DNA from: Solobacterium sp.
GTDB taxonomy: Bacteria > Bacillota_I > Bacilli_A > Erysipelotrichales > Erysipelotrichaceae
Reading direction: 5' to 3'
Assembly (NCBI GenBank): GCA_017419465.1
Contig: JAFOLE010000029.1
Location: forward strand, 1-30,347
Length of the DNA: 30,347 nt
Shown: in pieces, positions 15,290 through 24,203 of the stretch
Layout of the letters: each line of letters begins with the position of its first letter
Numbering within the stretch: position 1 is the stretch's first letter
Translations under genes and position numbers: made by a program
Notes under the pieces: generated by a model
Seen by the model: the letters and a program-made list of their open reading frames with translations, nothing else
What the model was told of the DNA's origin: nothing
Databases searched by the model: none

Positions 15290-15949
15290 TTACTGCTTTT
15301 CAATGATTTCTCCGGTATGTGTCTTCCAGATGGAACCCGCCGGCACAAAACCTCTGACACAGCTGGTCGGATAGATGTTGGAATTGCGGCCGATCACGGT
15401 TCCGGGATTCAGAACGGAGTTGCAGCCGACTTCCACATGGTCGCCGAGCATTGCGCCGAATTTCTTGAGTCCGGTCTCAATATCCTCATCCCCTGCATGC
15501 ACTTTGACAAGTGTCTTGTCACTCTTTACGTTGCTGGTGATGGAGCCTGCGCCCATATGGCTGTAGTAGCCGAGAATGGAGTCGCCGACATAGTTGTAAT
15601 GCGGAACCTGAACATGGTCGAAAAGGATGACATTCTTCAGTTCCACGGAGTTGCCGACAACGCAGTCAGCGCCGACAAGCGCACTGCCGCGGATAAACGC
15701 GCAGTGGCGGACTTCAGTATTCGGACCGATGATGCACGGCGCACCGAGATAAGCGGACGGGAATACCTTGGCGGTCTTATGAACCCAAACATTCTCTTCA
15801 CGCTGCTCATATTCTTCCGGAAGTGTTTTTCCGAGCTCGATAATGAACTCCTTGATCCCCTTCAGAGCTTCCCACGGATATTCAAACTGAGCGAGATAGT
15901 CTTTTGCGAGTGTGTGGTCGAGATCATACATTTCACTGATTCGATACAT
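15290..15949 (-). CDS. Left-handed beta-helix (hexapeptide repeat) acyltransferase, GlmU C-domain-like
   Basis: Residues 55-205 are imperfect hexapeptide repeats (for example AYLGAPCIIGPNTEVRHCAF), the fold of sugar-nucleotide acyltransferases. The segment VPHYNYVGDSILGYYSHMGAGS aligns with the GlmU acetyltransferase active region (GHLSYLGD..IG...NIGAGT), keeping the catalytic-type His and the GAGS turn. The GlmU pyrophosphorylase domain is absent; instead there is a 50-residue helical head. At 219 aa it resembles the stand-alone proteins often labelled UDP-GlcNAc pyrophosphorylase, a name its domains do not justify. N- or O-acetylation of a nucleotide sugar is the likely chemistry. Its start has GAGG 7 bases upstream. 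It has its own promoter with a palindrome inside it. Confidence 0.8.
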   Translation of the reverse strand: MYRISEMYDLDHTLAKDYLAQFEYPWEALKGIKEFIIELGKTLPEEYEQREENVWVHKTAKVFPSAYLGAPCIIGPNTEVRHCAFIRGSALVGADCVVGNSVELKNVILFDHVQVPHYNYVGDSILGYYSHMGAGSITSNVKSDKTLVKVHAGDEDIETGLKKFGAMLGDHVEVGCNSVLNPGTVIGRNSNIYPTSCVRGFVPAGSIWKTHTGEIIEKQ

Positions 15950-15978
15950 AACAGAACCTCTTTTCTTTCTAACTTTAA

Positions 15979-16006
15979 ATTATATTCCATCTGAATCAGA
16001 TGTCAT
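15979..16006 (-). promoter_or_regulatory. Promoter of the hexapeptide acyltransferase gene
   Basis: On the minus strand TATAAT (15979-15984) and ATGACA (16001-16006) are 16 bases apart. The spacer is filled by a perfect palindrome, listed separately. Confidence 0.7.
15988..16002. promoter_or_regulatory. 15-bp perfect palindrome between -35 and -10 (operator candidate)
   Basis: CATCTGA and TCAGATG face each other around a single A. The site fills the spacer of the acyltransferase promoter and overlaps its -35 box by two bases, a typical place for a repressor or a MerR-type activator. Confidence 0.5.
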
Positions 16007-16022
16007 GCATTTATGCAGAGAA

Positions 16023-16598
16023 TCATACAGGGAGTACGGCAGTGTCAATCTTCCACCCTTCGTCTGTAAGAACGAAGGCAAAGGTTACCTGTTTTTCTTC
16101 CTGCGGTTCACCAAGAATGGTAAATGCCGCGCTCACCGAGCTGTCCCCGGTGCGTTTCCATAACGCCGGGTCAATTCCATAATATCCGTATCCTCTTCCG
16201 CCCCGCACTGCATACAGCGTTCCGTCTTTCTCCAGAAAGTCATTTTCCAGCATCGTCCGGTCAATCAGGGAATCCGTGAGATACTGTTTCAGATACTCTT
16301 CAACTTCATCGATTGAACGCATGTTTTCAACTGCATAATAAGACGCCATATCATCGTTGAAGGAAGGTGTTTTCCAGCTGCACTGCGCACCGTAAGTCTC
16401 TTCCATTACAGATGCATATACGTCCAGCAGCTTCTGAACCGATGCATCATCGATCGCTTCGGAACGGATTTCCGCGGGACTTTCTTCCGGAGGTGTTTCC
16501 GGTACGGTCGCCGGTTCCGGCTTCCTGCATCCGGCAAATAACAGCACAATTGCCTGCACTGCCGCAACAATCACGATATGTCTTCTCAGTTTCTGCAT
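16023..16598 (-). CDS. Lipoprotein of unknown function
   Basis: A 191-residue exported lipoprotein. From the ATG at 16598 it has a basic head (MQKLRRH), a hydrophobic core and a lipobox FAGC with Cys at about 24, then a Pro/Glu-rich linker (about 27-48) and a soluble domain of about 140 residues. The domain has a helical half (about 53-110) and a strand-rich half ending VTFAFVLTDEGWKIDTAVLP, reminiscent of NTF2-like or DUF4878-type folds; this is a weak visual match. This ATG was chosen because GGAGG lies 9 bases upstream and the signal peptide starts there; an in-frame Met 12 codons earlier has no ribosome site. It sits alone between clpB and the acyltransferase gene. Confidence 0.75.
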   Translation of the reverse strand: MQKLRRHIVIVAAVQAIVLLFAGCRKPEPATVPETPPEESPAEIRSEAIDDASVQKLLDVYASVMEETYGAQCSWKTPSFNDDMASYYAVENMRSIDEVEEYLKQYLTDSLIDRTMLENDFLEKDGTLYAVRGGRGYGYYGIDPALWKRTGDSSVSAAFTILGEPQEEKQVTFAFVLTDEGWKIDTAVLPV

Positions 16599-16622
16599 GG
16601 TCCATTGCCTCCCTGTATTCTG

Positions 16623-16628
16623 ATTATA
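16623..16628 (-). promoter_or_regulatory. -10 element for the lipoprotein gene
   Basis: TATAAT on the minus strand lies 12 bases beyond the clpB terminator stem and 24 bases before the lipoprotein ATG. No -35 match at 15-19 bases. Confidence 0.45.
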
Positions 16629-16630
16629 CG

Positions 16631-16670
16631 CCAAAAGAAAGCACAGTTTCCCCCCATCGGAAACTGTGCT
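16631..16670 (-). terminator. Terminator of the hrcA-clpB chaperone operon
   Basis: A 12-bp perfect stem AGCACAGTTTCC / GGAAACTGTGCT (16640-16651 with 16659-16670) and a 7-base loop are followed on the minus strand by TTCTTTTGG. It lies 8 bases after the clpB stop. Confidence 0.9.
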
Positions 16671-16677
16671 GTAGAGA

Positions 16678-19254
16678 TTATGCCATCGCCGAAGCGTTCT
16701 TCACACTGACAGTGTATTCTCCGTCTTTTGCGTCCACAATCAGGGTCTTGCCTGCGAGTGTCGGATCTTCAAGGATCTTCTTCGCGACAAGCGTTTCGAT
16801 CTCACGCTGGATATGACGCTTCATCGGACGTGCGCCGAAGCTTGGATCGGTGCCGTAAAGAATAATGTTGTCCTTTGCGGCATTAGTCACTTCGAGTGTA
16901 ATATCCTTGTCTTCCAGACGTGCACGGAGCTGATCGAGGAACTTGTCCGCGATCTGCTTCATGATATTCGTGTCGAGCGCATTGAATACAATCACTTCAT
17001 CAATACGGTTTACAAACTCCGGCTTGAAGAAATGATTCACTTCATTCCGGTATTCCGCTTCCCGCTTGTCAGGATCTGTTTCAAACGCATACTGCGAACC
17101 AAGATTGGATGTCATGATGATGATCGTGTTCTTGAAATCTACCACAACACCCTTGGAGTCTGTTACACGTCCGTCATCGAGAATCTGCAGGAGGACATTA
17201 AATACATCCGGATGCGCCTTCTCCACTTCATCCAGCAGGATGATGGAATACGGATTCCGGCGGATCGCTTCGGTAAGCTGACCGCCTTCATCGTAACCGA
17301 CATATCCCGGAGGAGCTCCGATCAGACGCGATACACTGAACTTCTCCATATATTCGGACATATCGATCCGGACGATCTTCGACTCATCATCAAACAGCTG
17401 CTGGGCAAGCGCCTTCGCGACTTCTGTCTTACCGACACCGGTCGGTCCCAGGAACAGGAAGCTTCCAAGCGGACGGTTCTCATCCTGGATCTGCGCCTTG
17501 GAGCGCATGATCGCATCACTGACAAGCTTCAGTGCTTCATCCTGACCCATGACACGGGTCTTGAGGAACTCCGGAAGATGCAGGATCTTTTGCCGTTCCG
17601 TACTCATCAGACGGGATACTTCAATGTGTGTCCAGCGGCTGACAACACGGGCAATGAGTTCTTCATCAACCGCCTGCTGTATCAGCATCTCAGAGGACTC
17701 GATCTTCTCTGCTTCACTGATCCGCTTTTCGAGTTCCGGAATGCGGTCATACTTCAGTTTCGCCGCAAGCTCATAGTTCGTGTCATTTTCCGCCTGCTTT
17801 AACTGGAGTTTCAGTGCTTCAAGATCATTGCGGTCCTGTTTCAGCTGGTCAATGGATTTCTTTTCACGCACCCACTGATCATTCAGTGCAGATTCCTTTT
17901 CCTTGAGATCCGCAAGTTCTCGTTCAATATCATCCCTGCGGTCCTGTGCTTTATCACCGGTCTCCTTCTTCAGGGAAGTCAGTTCAATTGTGAGCGTCAT
18001 GATACGCCGTGAGATTTCCTCAAGTTCTTCCGGTTTTGAATCAATTTCGACACGGAGTCCTGCGCAGGCCTCATCAATCAGGTCGATTGCCTTATCCGGA
18101 AGAAAGCGGTCGGTAATATACCGGTTGGAAAGACTTGCGGCCGCAACGATCGCATCATCCTTGATCTGAACACCATGATGGCTTTCAAACCGCTCCTTGA
18201 GACCGCGCAGAATCGCAATCGTATCTTCAACGGTCGGTTCCGTCACCATGACTTTCTGGAACCGTCGTTCAAGTGCACGGTCCTTTTCAATATACTTGCG
18301 GTATTCATCAAAGGTTGTCGCACCGATGCACTTGAGTTCGCCTCTTGCCAGCATCGGCTTCAGAAGATTTGCGGCGTCCATCGAGCCTTCGGTTTTTCCT
18401 GCCCCGACAAGATTATGAATCTCATCGATAAACAGAATGATTTCGCCGTCGGCCTTCTTGATCTGATCGAGTACGCCTTTCAGACGCTCTTCAAATTCGC
18501 CGCGGTACTTCGCGCCGGCAATCAGGGAACCCATATCGAGTTCGATCAGCCGTTTATTGGAAAGACCAAGCGGTACATCATTTTCCATAATGCGCCATGC
18601 AAGTCCTTCGACAATTGCCGTTTTACCGACACCCGGTTCACCTATCAGAACCGGATTGTTTTTTGTTTTACGGGAAAGGATCTCAATTACCCGACGGATT
18701 TCATCATCCCGTCCGATTACCGGATCCACTTTGCCGTCTCTGACGTCCTGTACGAGATCACGTCCGAATTTCTGCAGGGCATCAAGCTGGCTTTCATTTG
18801 TCTTTTCGTCCATTTTGATACCTCCTCTGCGTTCTTCATCCGCTTTGGCCACATCATTTTCATTGAAGCGGAACTGCTTCTTCAGCTGCCGGCATACCTC
18901 ACTGTTCGTCTTCAGAAGTCCGATCAGAAGCACTGCCGTGCTCATATACGTATCTCCCTGTGCCTTCATGACATCCAGCGCCTTGGTATAGCCTTCAATT
19001 ACATAACGGTTGAAGATCGGCTGGCCGTCCGAATCCGGAACGACCGCAAGGCGTTTGAGATACTCTTCCACAAAACGGATCAGCGCCTGTTTGTCCGCAT
19101 GGACTCTTGTCCAGATTCCGTCCATTCCGCTGTCATCCAGCATGGCAAGCAGAATATGTTCTGCCGCGAGTTCCACATGGTGGTTCTCCTGCGCTTTCGT
19201 CATTGCCTCAAGAATGATCTGCTGGAGCGCTTCCGTCATTTTTTCAATGTTCAT
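16678..19254 (-). CDS. clpB: ATP-dependent disaggregase ClpB
   Basis: A Hsp100 ring ATPase that pulls proteins out of aggregates together with DnaK, DnaJ and GrpE. Domains in order: Clp N-domain (1-145), AAA-1 with Walker A GEPGVGKT at 205-212, a coiled-coil middle domain (about 405-530, rich in Glu/Lys/Leu) that docks DnaK, and AAA-2 with Walker A GPTGVGKT near 608. At 858 aa it is full length, and the middle domain marks it as ClpB rather than ClpC or ClpA. GGGAGG precedes the ATG. It follows dnaJ by 48 bases, with only a small 6-bp hairpin (19273-19287) between, and no CtsR-like repeat, so it appears to belong to the HrcA operon. Confidence 0.97.
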   Translation of the reverse strand: MNIEKMTEALQQIILEAMTKAQENHHVELAAEHILLAMLDDSGMDGIWTRVHADKQALIRFVEEYLKRLAVVPDSDGQPIFNRYVIEGYTKALDVMKAQGDTYMSTAVLLIGLLKTNSEVCRQLKKQFRFNENDVAKADEERRGGIKMDEKTNESQLDALQKFGRDLVQDVRDGKVDPVIGRDDEIRRVIEILSRKTKNNPVLIGEPGVGKTAIVEGLAWRIMENDVPLGLSNKRLIELDMGSLIAGAKYRGEFEERLKGVLDQIKKADGEIILFIDEIHNLVGAGKTEGSMDAANLLKPMLARGELKCIGATTFDEYRKYIEKDRALERRFQKVMVTEPTVEDTIAILRGLKERFESHHGVQIKDDAIVAAASLSNRYITDRFLPDKAIDLIDEACAGLRVEIDSKPEELEEISRRIMTLTIELTSLKKETGDKAQDRRDDIERELADLKEKESALNDQWVREKKSIDQLKQDRNDLEALKLQLKQAENDTNYELAAKLKYDRIPELEKRISEAEKIESSEMLIQQAVDEELIARVVSRWTHIEVSRLMSTERQKILHLPEFLKTRVMGQDEALKLVSDAIMRSKAQIQDENRPLGSFLFLGPTGVGKTEVAKALAQQLFDDESKIVRIDMSEYMEKFSVSRLIGAPPGYVGYDEGGQLTEAIRRNPYSIILLDEVEKAHPDVFNVLLQILDDGRVTDSKGVVVDFKNTIIIMTSNLGSQYAFETDPDKREAEYRNEVNHFFKPEFVNRIDEVIVFNALDTNIMKQIADKFLDQLRARLEDKDITLEVTNAAKDNIILYGTDPSFGARPMKRHIQREIETLVAKKILEDPTLAGKTLIVDAKDGEYTVSVKNASAMA

Positions 19255-19302
19255 AGTCAGGTTCCTCCCTTCTCCGCAGAATGCGGAAACAGATTCCCTT
19301 TT

Positions 19303-20430
19303 TTACATCCCGAACGATTTCATGAACCGATCCCAGATGTTTTCTTTCCCCGGTTTGCCTTCCAGTTCACGCAGCTGTTCATACAGCTGTTTCTCCTTGG
19401 AAGTGAGTTTCTTATCAATTTTGATTCTTACCGTACACAGCTGGTCGCCCGGTTTTCCTCCCCTGGGATCCGGTACGCCTTCGCCCTTCAGACGAAGCTG
19501 TGTTCCTTCCTGTGTTCCAGCAGGAATCTTCATGCTGACCTCACCGTTGATGGTAGGTACATCCAGTGTGGTACCGAGTGTAGCGTCAACTGCGGTCACC
19601 GGAATCTCAAGCATGATGTTCTTTCCGTCACGGATGAACTTCTCATGCGGTCGTACCAGAATCTCAAGATAGAGGTCTCCGTTCGGACCGCCGTTTGCAC
19701 CGCGGCCGCCCTTTCCTGCAACACGCAGACGCTGTCCGCTGTTGATTCCCTGCGGAATCTTCACTTCAACGGTCTGTGCTTTTGTCTCATATCCCTTGCC
19801 TGCGCACTTCGGACATACCTTGCGGATATGCTTTCCGGTTCCGCCGCAGTCCGGGCAGACCCGCTGACTCTGTACAACACCAAGAATGGAACGCTGCTGG
19901 GTCAGAATGGAACCGCGTCCGCGGCAGGTCGAACAGGTCTCGATATCCGACGGCGATGCGGCACCGGTACCGCCGCAGGCAGTACAGGTTTCATCGACGT
20001 TGAGCCGGATGGTCTTTGTCGTTCCGAAACATGCCTCCATGAAATCAATTTCAAGACGTTTCAGAAGATCGTCGCCGCGCATCGGTCCGGTATTCGCCCG
20101 CGTTGAACGTCCGCCGAATCCCATATCTCCGCCGAAAAAGGAAGAGAAGATATCACCGAGATCATCGAAGCCGCCGGCAGAGAATCCGTTGAATCCCGCA
20201 CCCCCATCCATTCCGGCAAAGCCGAACTGGTCATAGGTTGCACGCTTCTGCGGATCGCTGAGCACTTCATATGCCTCATTGATTTCCTTGAATTTTTCTT
20301 CCGCATCGGGAGCTTTATTTACATCCGGATGATATTTCTTAGCCAGTTTCCGGTATGCTTTTTTTATTTCATCTTCCGAAGCACCCTTTGCAATTCCGAG
20401 CACCTCATAATAATCCCGTTTATCTGCCAT
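19303..20430 (-). CDS. dnaJ: Chaperone protein DnaJ (Hsp40)
   Basis: The co-chaperone that delivers substrates to DnaK and stimulates its ATPase. The J-domain (1-70) has the essential HPD in KKYHPDVNK. A Gly/Phe-rich linker (about 72-110) follows. Four CxxCxGxG zinc modules come next (CTACGGTG, CSTCRGRG, CPDCGGTG, CPKCAGKG), then the C-terminal substrate domains. At 375 aa it has normal length. The AGGAGG ribosome site overlaps the TAG stop of the deacetylase gene upstream, 11 bases before this ATG, so the deacetylase is firmly inside the chaperone transcript. Confidence 0.98.
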   Translation of the reverse strand: MADKRDYYEVLGIAKGASEDEIKKAYRKLAKKYHPDVNKAPDAEEKFKEINEAYEVLSDPQKRATYDQFGFAGMDGGAGFNGFSAGGFDDLGDIFSSFFGGDMGFGGRSTRANTGPMRGDDLLKRLEIDFMEACFGTTKTIRLNVDETCTACGGTGAASPSDIETCSTCRGRGSILTQQRSILGVVQSQRVCPDCGGTGKHIRKVCPKCAGKGYETKAQTVEVKIPQGINSGQRLRVAGKGGRGANGGPNGDLYLEILVRPHEKFIRDGKNIMLEIPVTAVDATLGTTLDVPTINGEVSMKIPAGTQEGTQLRLKGEGVPDPRGGKPGDQLCTVRIKIDKKLTSKEKQLYEQLRELEGKPGKENIWDRFMKSFGM

Positions 20431-20441
20431 CGTTTTACCTC

Positions 20442-21767
20442 CTAGCCGATACTCGCCGCAAACGCGGACAGTCCGTTACCGCCGGTCACCCGGACACGGG
20501 GAAGCGCCAGCGGATCCATTCCCGGATGAATCCGTCCGCCTTCCGTTGTAAATGCAAGCTTTCCGCCTGCGTCGCGGACTATATTCTCGGCATTGTCGTT
20601 AATATCACCGAACGGGTAACAGAATACAAACCCGCCGTCCACATAGTCGAAGGATCGTTTCACATCCTCCACTCCGGATTCATGATCCATGCACAGCAGC
20701 AGACCGCCGTGTCCCATACCGGAACACCCTCCGGTATGTGTCAGGAACCCGTGTGACTGCAGTTCCAGACCGTTTTCACGCATCTCCCACAGTTCATACG
20801 GCATCTCTGCCGGCTGCCATCCGCAGATCACAAAGTTCGTCGCATGCAGACCATACTTCACAAATACAGGCATTGCATACTGATGGACGCTCGGATCCGC
20901 ATCATCAATCGTAATTGCGATGCTTTTCTCCGGAAGATTCGCCCTTCCTTCCATCCAGTACAGGATTTCCCGCATTGTACATGCATGGAAGTTCTGTTCA
21001 TGAATGTAGTTCAGCTGTTCGTCCAGTTCATTGACTTCCACATAGTTTCCGTCAATTCGTGTTCCGCCTTCCGCTTCGCTGTAGAAGAAGTGATACATGA
21101 GGACAGGAACCTCCTGTGCAGTCGCTTCCGCACTCCGGTCAGCTGCCTGAACCTCTTTTACAGACGATGCATCTACATAGTAGATTCCGTTCATGAACCG
21201 GATCCCGTAGCGGTTGTCTTCCCCTGGTTTTACATAGACCGGAAAGGTAAGACTGCGCTCCGATGTAAGAACCGGATTGCCTGCTTCATCACTCAGCGTG
21301 AAGGAATCATTCGTTGTAAGATCTTCCGCATACGGAATCAGATTTGTATCATTCCGATACCATCGGTCAGATGCTTCCGCAGCACTTCCGGGTATGCAGA
21401 ACGGACTGTCGGATACTTCGAGGTATCCGCCTTCCTTTGTTCCGCTGATATCAAACAGTGCGCCCGCGGCCACATGACCGCATGGTTCCATGCCATCCGC
21501 GGAGACAAGAAACAGTTCGCATTGTTCCGAAGTACGTATCTTATGCCCGACAAACTGGCTGTAATCACTGCTGTCCTGGATCTGTACAGCGGCAGGTGTC
21601 TCTGAAGCGGTTTCGGAGCCCGGGTGCTCCTGTTCCGTCTTCCCGCAGCCGCGAAGGATCAGACCGGTGATCAGCAGAAGTACTGCGCAAACAAGACAAA
21701 TTCCCAGTATTAATACCGGGAATCTGATCTTTCTGCGTCGTTTAGTTCTTTTCCGTGAAGTCGGCAT
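20442..21767 (-). CDS. Membrane-anchored polysaccharide deacetylase (NodB homology) inside the chaperone operon
   Basis: A cell-surface carbohydrate esterase family 4-type enzyme, expected to remove N-acetyl groups from peptidoglycan or another wall glycan. A very basic head (PTSRKRTKRRRK) is followed by one transmembrane helix (about 16-40), an acidic linker, an SH3-like beta region (about 60-205), and the NodB domain (about 218-441). Metal-ligand motif 1 is TIDDAD (D288, D289; usually TFDDG), motif 2 is SHGFLTH (H339, H344), and CYPFGD (384-388) matches motif 3. The ATG at 21767 overlaps the 3' end of dnaK by 26 bases, and the stop is 11 bases before dnaJ. No usual chaperone partner has this fold. 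The substrate is not identified. Confidence 0.88.
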   Translation of the reverse strand: MPTSRKRTKRRRKIRFPVLILGICLVCAVLLLITGLILRGCGKTEQEHPGSETASETPAAVQIQDSSDYSQFVGHKIRTSEQCELFLVSADGMEPCGHVAAGALFDISGTKEGGYLEVSDSPFCIPGSAAEASDRWYRNDTNLIPYAEDLTTNDSFTLSDEAGNPVLTSERSLTFPVYVKPGEDNRYGIRFMNGIYYVDASSVKEVQAADRSAEATAQEVPVLMYHFFYSEAEGGTRIDGNYVEVNELDEQLNYIHEQNFHACTMREILYWMEGRANLPEKSIAITIDDADPSVHQYAMPVFVKYGLHATNFVICGWQPAEMPYELWEMRENGLELQSHGFLTHTGGCSGMGHGGLLLCMDHESGVEDVKRSFDYVDGGFVFCYPFGDINDNAENIVRDAGGKLAFTTEGGRIHPGMDPLALPRVRVTGGNGLSAFAASIG

Positions 21768-23565
21768 CGACTACATCGTCACCGGCATTGCCGGACGCAG
21801 CTCCGGCGTTCCCGGCGCCGGCTGCACCGCCGTTCTGGTACATCTGCTGTGCCATTGCATTGGCAGCCTGTTCCAGAGCATCCAGCTTTGTCTTCAGACT
21901 GTCCATGTCATTGTCATCGATTGCCTTCTGCAGTTCATCACGGAGTTTCTGAACTTCCGCTTTCTGTTCCGGCGTGACATTCGCATTGTCAGTCTTAAGC
22001 GTCTCGTCGATCTGGTTGATATAAGCTTCCGCCTTGTTGCGGGTTTCAATATCCTGTTTCTTCTTGTCGTCTTCCGCCTTGTGCATCTCGGCTTCCTTTA
22101 CCATCCGATCGATTTCATCATCGGAAAGTCCGGAAGAGTTCGTGATCGTGATGGACTGTTCCTTGCCGGTGCCCTTGTCCTTTGCGCTTACGTGAACGAT
22201 ACCGTTAACGTCAATGTCAAAGGTAACTTCGATCTGCGGAACACCGCGGCGAGCCGGCGCAATGCCGTCTAGCTGGAAGTTTCCGAGTGTCTTGTTGTCG
22301 TTGGCCATCGGACGCTCACCCTGCAGGACATGAATGTCAACTGCCGGCTGGTTGTCCTGTGCCGTGGAGAAGACCTGAGACTTGGATGTAGGAATCGTGG
22401 TGTTGCGCGGAATCAGTGTTGTCATGACGCCGCCGAGTGTCTCAATACCGAGAGAAAGCGGTGTGACATCGAGCAGGAGAACGTCATTGACATCACCTGC
22501 GATAACGCCGCCCTGGATTGCGGCACCGATAGCGACGCATTCATCCGGGTTAACGCTCTTGTTCGGCTCCTTGCCGAGTTCTTTACGCACTGCTTCCTGA
22601 ACTGCCGGAATACGGGTGGAACCGCCGACCAGCAGGACGTTGTCGATATCACCGGCGCTGAGTTTCGCATCACGGAGAGCCTGACGTACCGGAACCATGG
22701 TCTTTTCAACCAGGAACTTGGTCATGTTGTCAAACTGTGCACGGCTGAGTTTTGCCTCGAGGTTGAGAGCGCCGCTGCCATCCTTGGCCATTGCGATGAA
22801 CGGAAGTGAGATTTCAACTTCCAGCATGCCGGAGAGGTCCTTCTTCGCCTTCTCTGCGGCATCCTTCAGACGCTGCAGGGTCATGTTGTCAGCCTTGAGG
22901 TCGATTCCGTGTTCTTTCTTGAAGTTGTCATTGAGCCAGTCAATGATGACGTTATCGAAGTCATCACCGCCGAGTCTTGTATCACCGGCTGTGGAGAGAA
23001 CTTCGAAGGTGCCGTCTGCGATATCGAGAATGGAGACATCAAATGTTCCGCCGCCGAGGTCATATACAAGAACCTTCTGTTCCTTGGCGTTGTTCTTGTC
23101 CATGCCGAATGCGAGTGCGGATGCGGTCGGCTCGTTGATGATACGTACAACATCGAGGCCTGCGATCCGTCCTGCATCCTTGGTTGCCTGACGCTGTGCG
23201 TCGTTGAAGTATGCAGGTACCGTGATAACTGCCTTTTCAACCTTCTCACCAAGATATGCTTCCGCATAGCTCTTGATGTAGGTCAGAATCATCGCAGATA
23301 CTTCCTGCGGTGTGTATTCCTTGCCTTCCAGGGTAACCTTTTCATCGGTGCCCATCTTACGCTTGATGGAATAAACCGTGTTCTTGTTGGTGATCATCTG
23401 ACGCTTTGCGGCATCACCGACGATACGGTCGCCGTTCTTGAATGCGACGACAGACGGAGTTGTACGGTTTCCTTCCGGGTTTGTAATAACTTTGGCTTCC
23501 TTGCCTTCCATAACTGCTGCGCAGCTATTTGTTGTACCTAAGTCAATACCAATGATTTTGCTCAT
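21742..23565 (-). CDS. dnaK: Chaperone protein DnaK (Hsp70)
   Basis: The central ATP-driven folding chaperone. The N-terminal ATPase begins KIIGIDLGTTNSC, with the other phosphate-binding motif DLGGGTFDVS and VLLVGGSTRIPAV (about 2-365). The interdomain linker DVLLLDVTPLS leads to the substrate-binding domain and a helical lid. The C-terminus is Gly/Ala-rich and ends DDVVDADFTEKN, the usual short acidic tail. At 607 aa it has the Gram-positive length, lacking the extra ATPase segment of proteobacterial DnaK. GAGGAGGAAAG precedes the ATG. It lies 20 bases after grpE, and its last 26 bases also encode the start of the deacetylase in another frame. Confidence 0.99.
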   Translation of the reverse strand: MSKIIGIDLGTTNSCAAVMEGKEAKVITNPEGNRTTPSVVAFKNGDRIVGDAAKRQMITNKNTVYSIKRKMGTDEKVTLEGKEYTPQEVSAMILTYIKSYAEAYLGEKVEKAVITVPAYFNDAQRQATKDAGRIAGLDVVRIINEPTASALAFGMDKNNAKEQKVLVYDLGGGTFDVSILDIADGTFEVLSTAGDTRLGGDDFDNVIIDWLNDNFKKEHGIDLKADNMTLQRLKDAAEKAKKDLSGMLEVEISLPFIAMAKDGSGALNLEAKLSRAQFDNMTKFLVEKTMVPVRQALRDAKLSAGDIDNVLLVGGSTRIPAVQEAVRKELGKEPNKSVNPDECVAIGAAIQGGVIAGDVNDVLLLDVTPLSLGIETLGGVMTTLIPRNTTIPTSKSQVFSTAQDNQPAVDIHVLQGERPMANDNKTLGNFQLDGIAPARRGVPQIEVTFDIDVNGIVHVSAKDKGTGKEQSITITNSSGLSDDEIDRMVKEAEMHKAEDDKKKQDIETRNKAEAYINQIDETLKTDNANVTPEQKAEVQKLRDELQKAIDDNDMDSLKTKLDALEQAANAMAQQMYQNGGAAGAGNAGAASGNAGDDVVDADFTEKN

Positions 23566-23585
23566 AATTCTTTCCTCCTCGTGAT

Positions 23586-24203
23586 TTATTCACTTACCTT
23601 GACCATCGCCGCTCTCAGCAGCCGGTCTTTCAGTTTGTATCCTTTCTGCAGTACTGCAGTAACTTTCCCCGGTTCCACGCCTTCGACCTGTTCGGTCATC
23701 ATTGCCTGCATCCAGTTCGGGTCAAATTCCTGATCGAGCGCTTCGATTTCTTCCACGCCCTCTTTCTTCAGAGCCTGGCTCAGCTGACGGAATACCATCT
23801 CAAATCCTTTGCGGTAGTTCTCGTCATTGCTGTCTTCTGCCTTGAGCGCCAGTGCCCGTTCACAGTTATCCAGTACCGGCAGAATCTCAAGTGCGAAGCT
23901 CTGAATGTGATACTTCATATTTGATTCATATTCCTTGGTCAGCCGCTTGCGGGTGTTTTCCGTATCCGCATATGCCATTGCATAGGCATTCTTCAGTTTT
24001 GCGACCTGACCTTCCAGTTCCGCAATCCGGGCAGCCGGATCCGGTTCACCTGTTTCTTCGGAAGCTTCTGCTTCGGCAGGTTTTTCTGTTTCTTCCTTCG
24101 GTTCTTCTGCGGCCGGTTCTTCCGGTTTCGCCGCGGTTTCTTCCGCTTCCGGTTCTCCGCCAGTCTTCAGTTCCTCCGTTGATTTGTTCTCTGTCTCGCT
24201 CAT
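23586..24203 (-). CDS. grpE: Nucleotide exchange factor GrpE
   Basis: It releases ADP from DnaK. The first 60 residues are an acidic low-complexity region of Glu/Ala/Pro/Lys repeats, longer than in many relatives. A long coiled-coil (about 60-120, ARIAELEGQVAKLKNAYA then ENTRKRLTKEYE) and the C-terminal beta domain (FDPNWMQAM ... VTAVLQKGYKLKDRLLRAAMV) complete the family architecture. At 205 aa it is normal allowing for the tail. The ATG overlaps the hrcA stop as ATGA, with GGAGG in the hrcA end as ribosome site. Confidence 0.97.
   Translation of the reverse strand: MSETENKSTEELKTGGEPEAEETAAKPEEPAAEEPKEETEKPAEAEASEETGEPDPAARIAELEGQVAKLKNAYAMAYADTENTRKRLTKEYESNMKYHIQSFALEILPVLDNCERALALKAEDSNDENYRKGFEMVFRQLSQALKKEGVEEIEALDQEFDPNWMQAMMTEQVEGVEPGKVTAVLQKGYKLKDRLLRAAMVKVSE

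Noticed and set aside
14619..15374. A 251-codon plus-strand open frame
   Set aside because: Covers the LUD gene on the opposite strand and crosses a terminator and promoter; composition indicates a mirror frame.
19273..19287. Small hairpin between dnaJ and clpB as an attenuator or terminator
   Set aside because: Six-bp stem followed by the purine-rich clpB ribosome site, no T-run; unlikely to stop transcription.
18175..20106. A 643-codon plus-strand open frame
   Set aside because: Antisense to clpB and dnaJ and running across their junction; its composition is that of a mirrored coding frame.
24020..24203. Glu/Pro/Ala repeats in the GrpE head as a sign of a separate gene or fusion
   Set aside because: Acidic low-complexity heads are common in Gram-positive GrpE; the frame is continuous with the coiled-coil.
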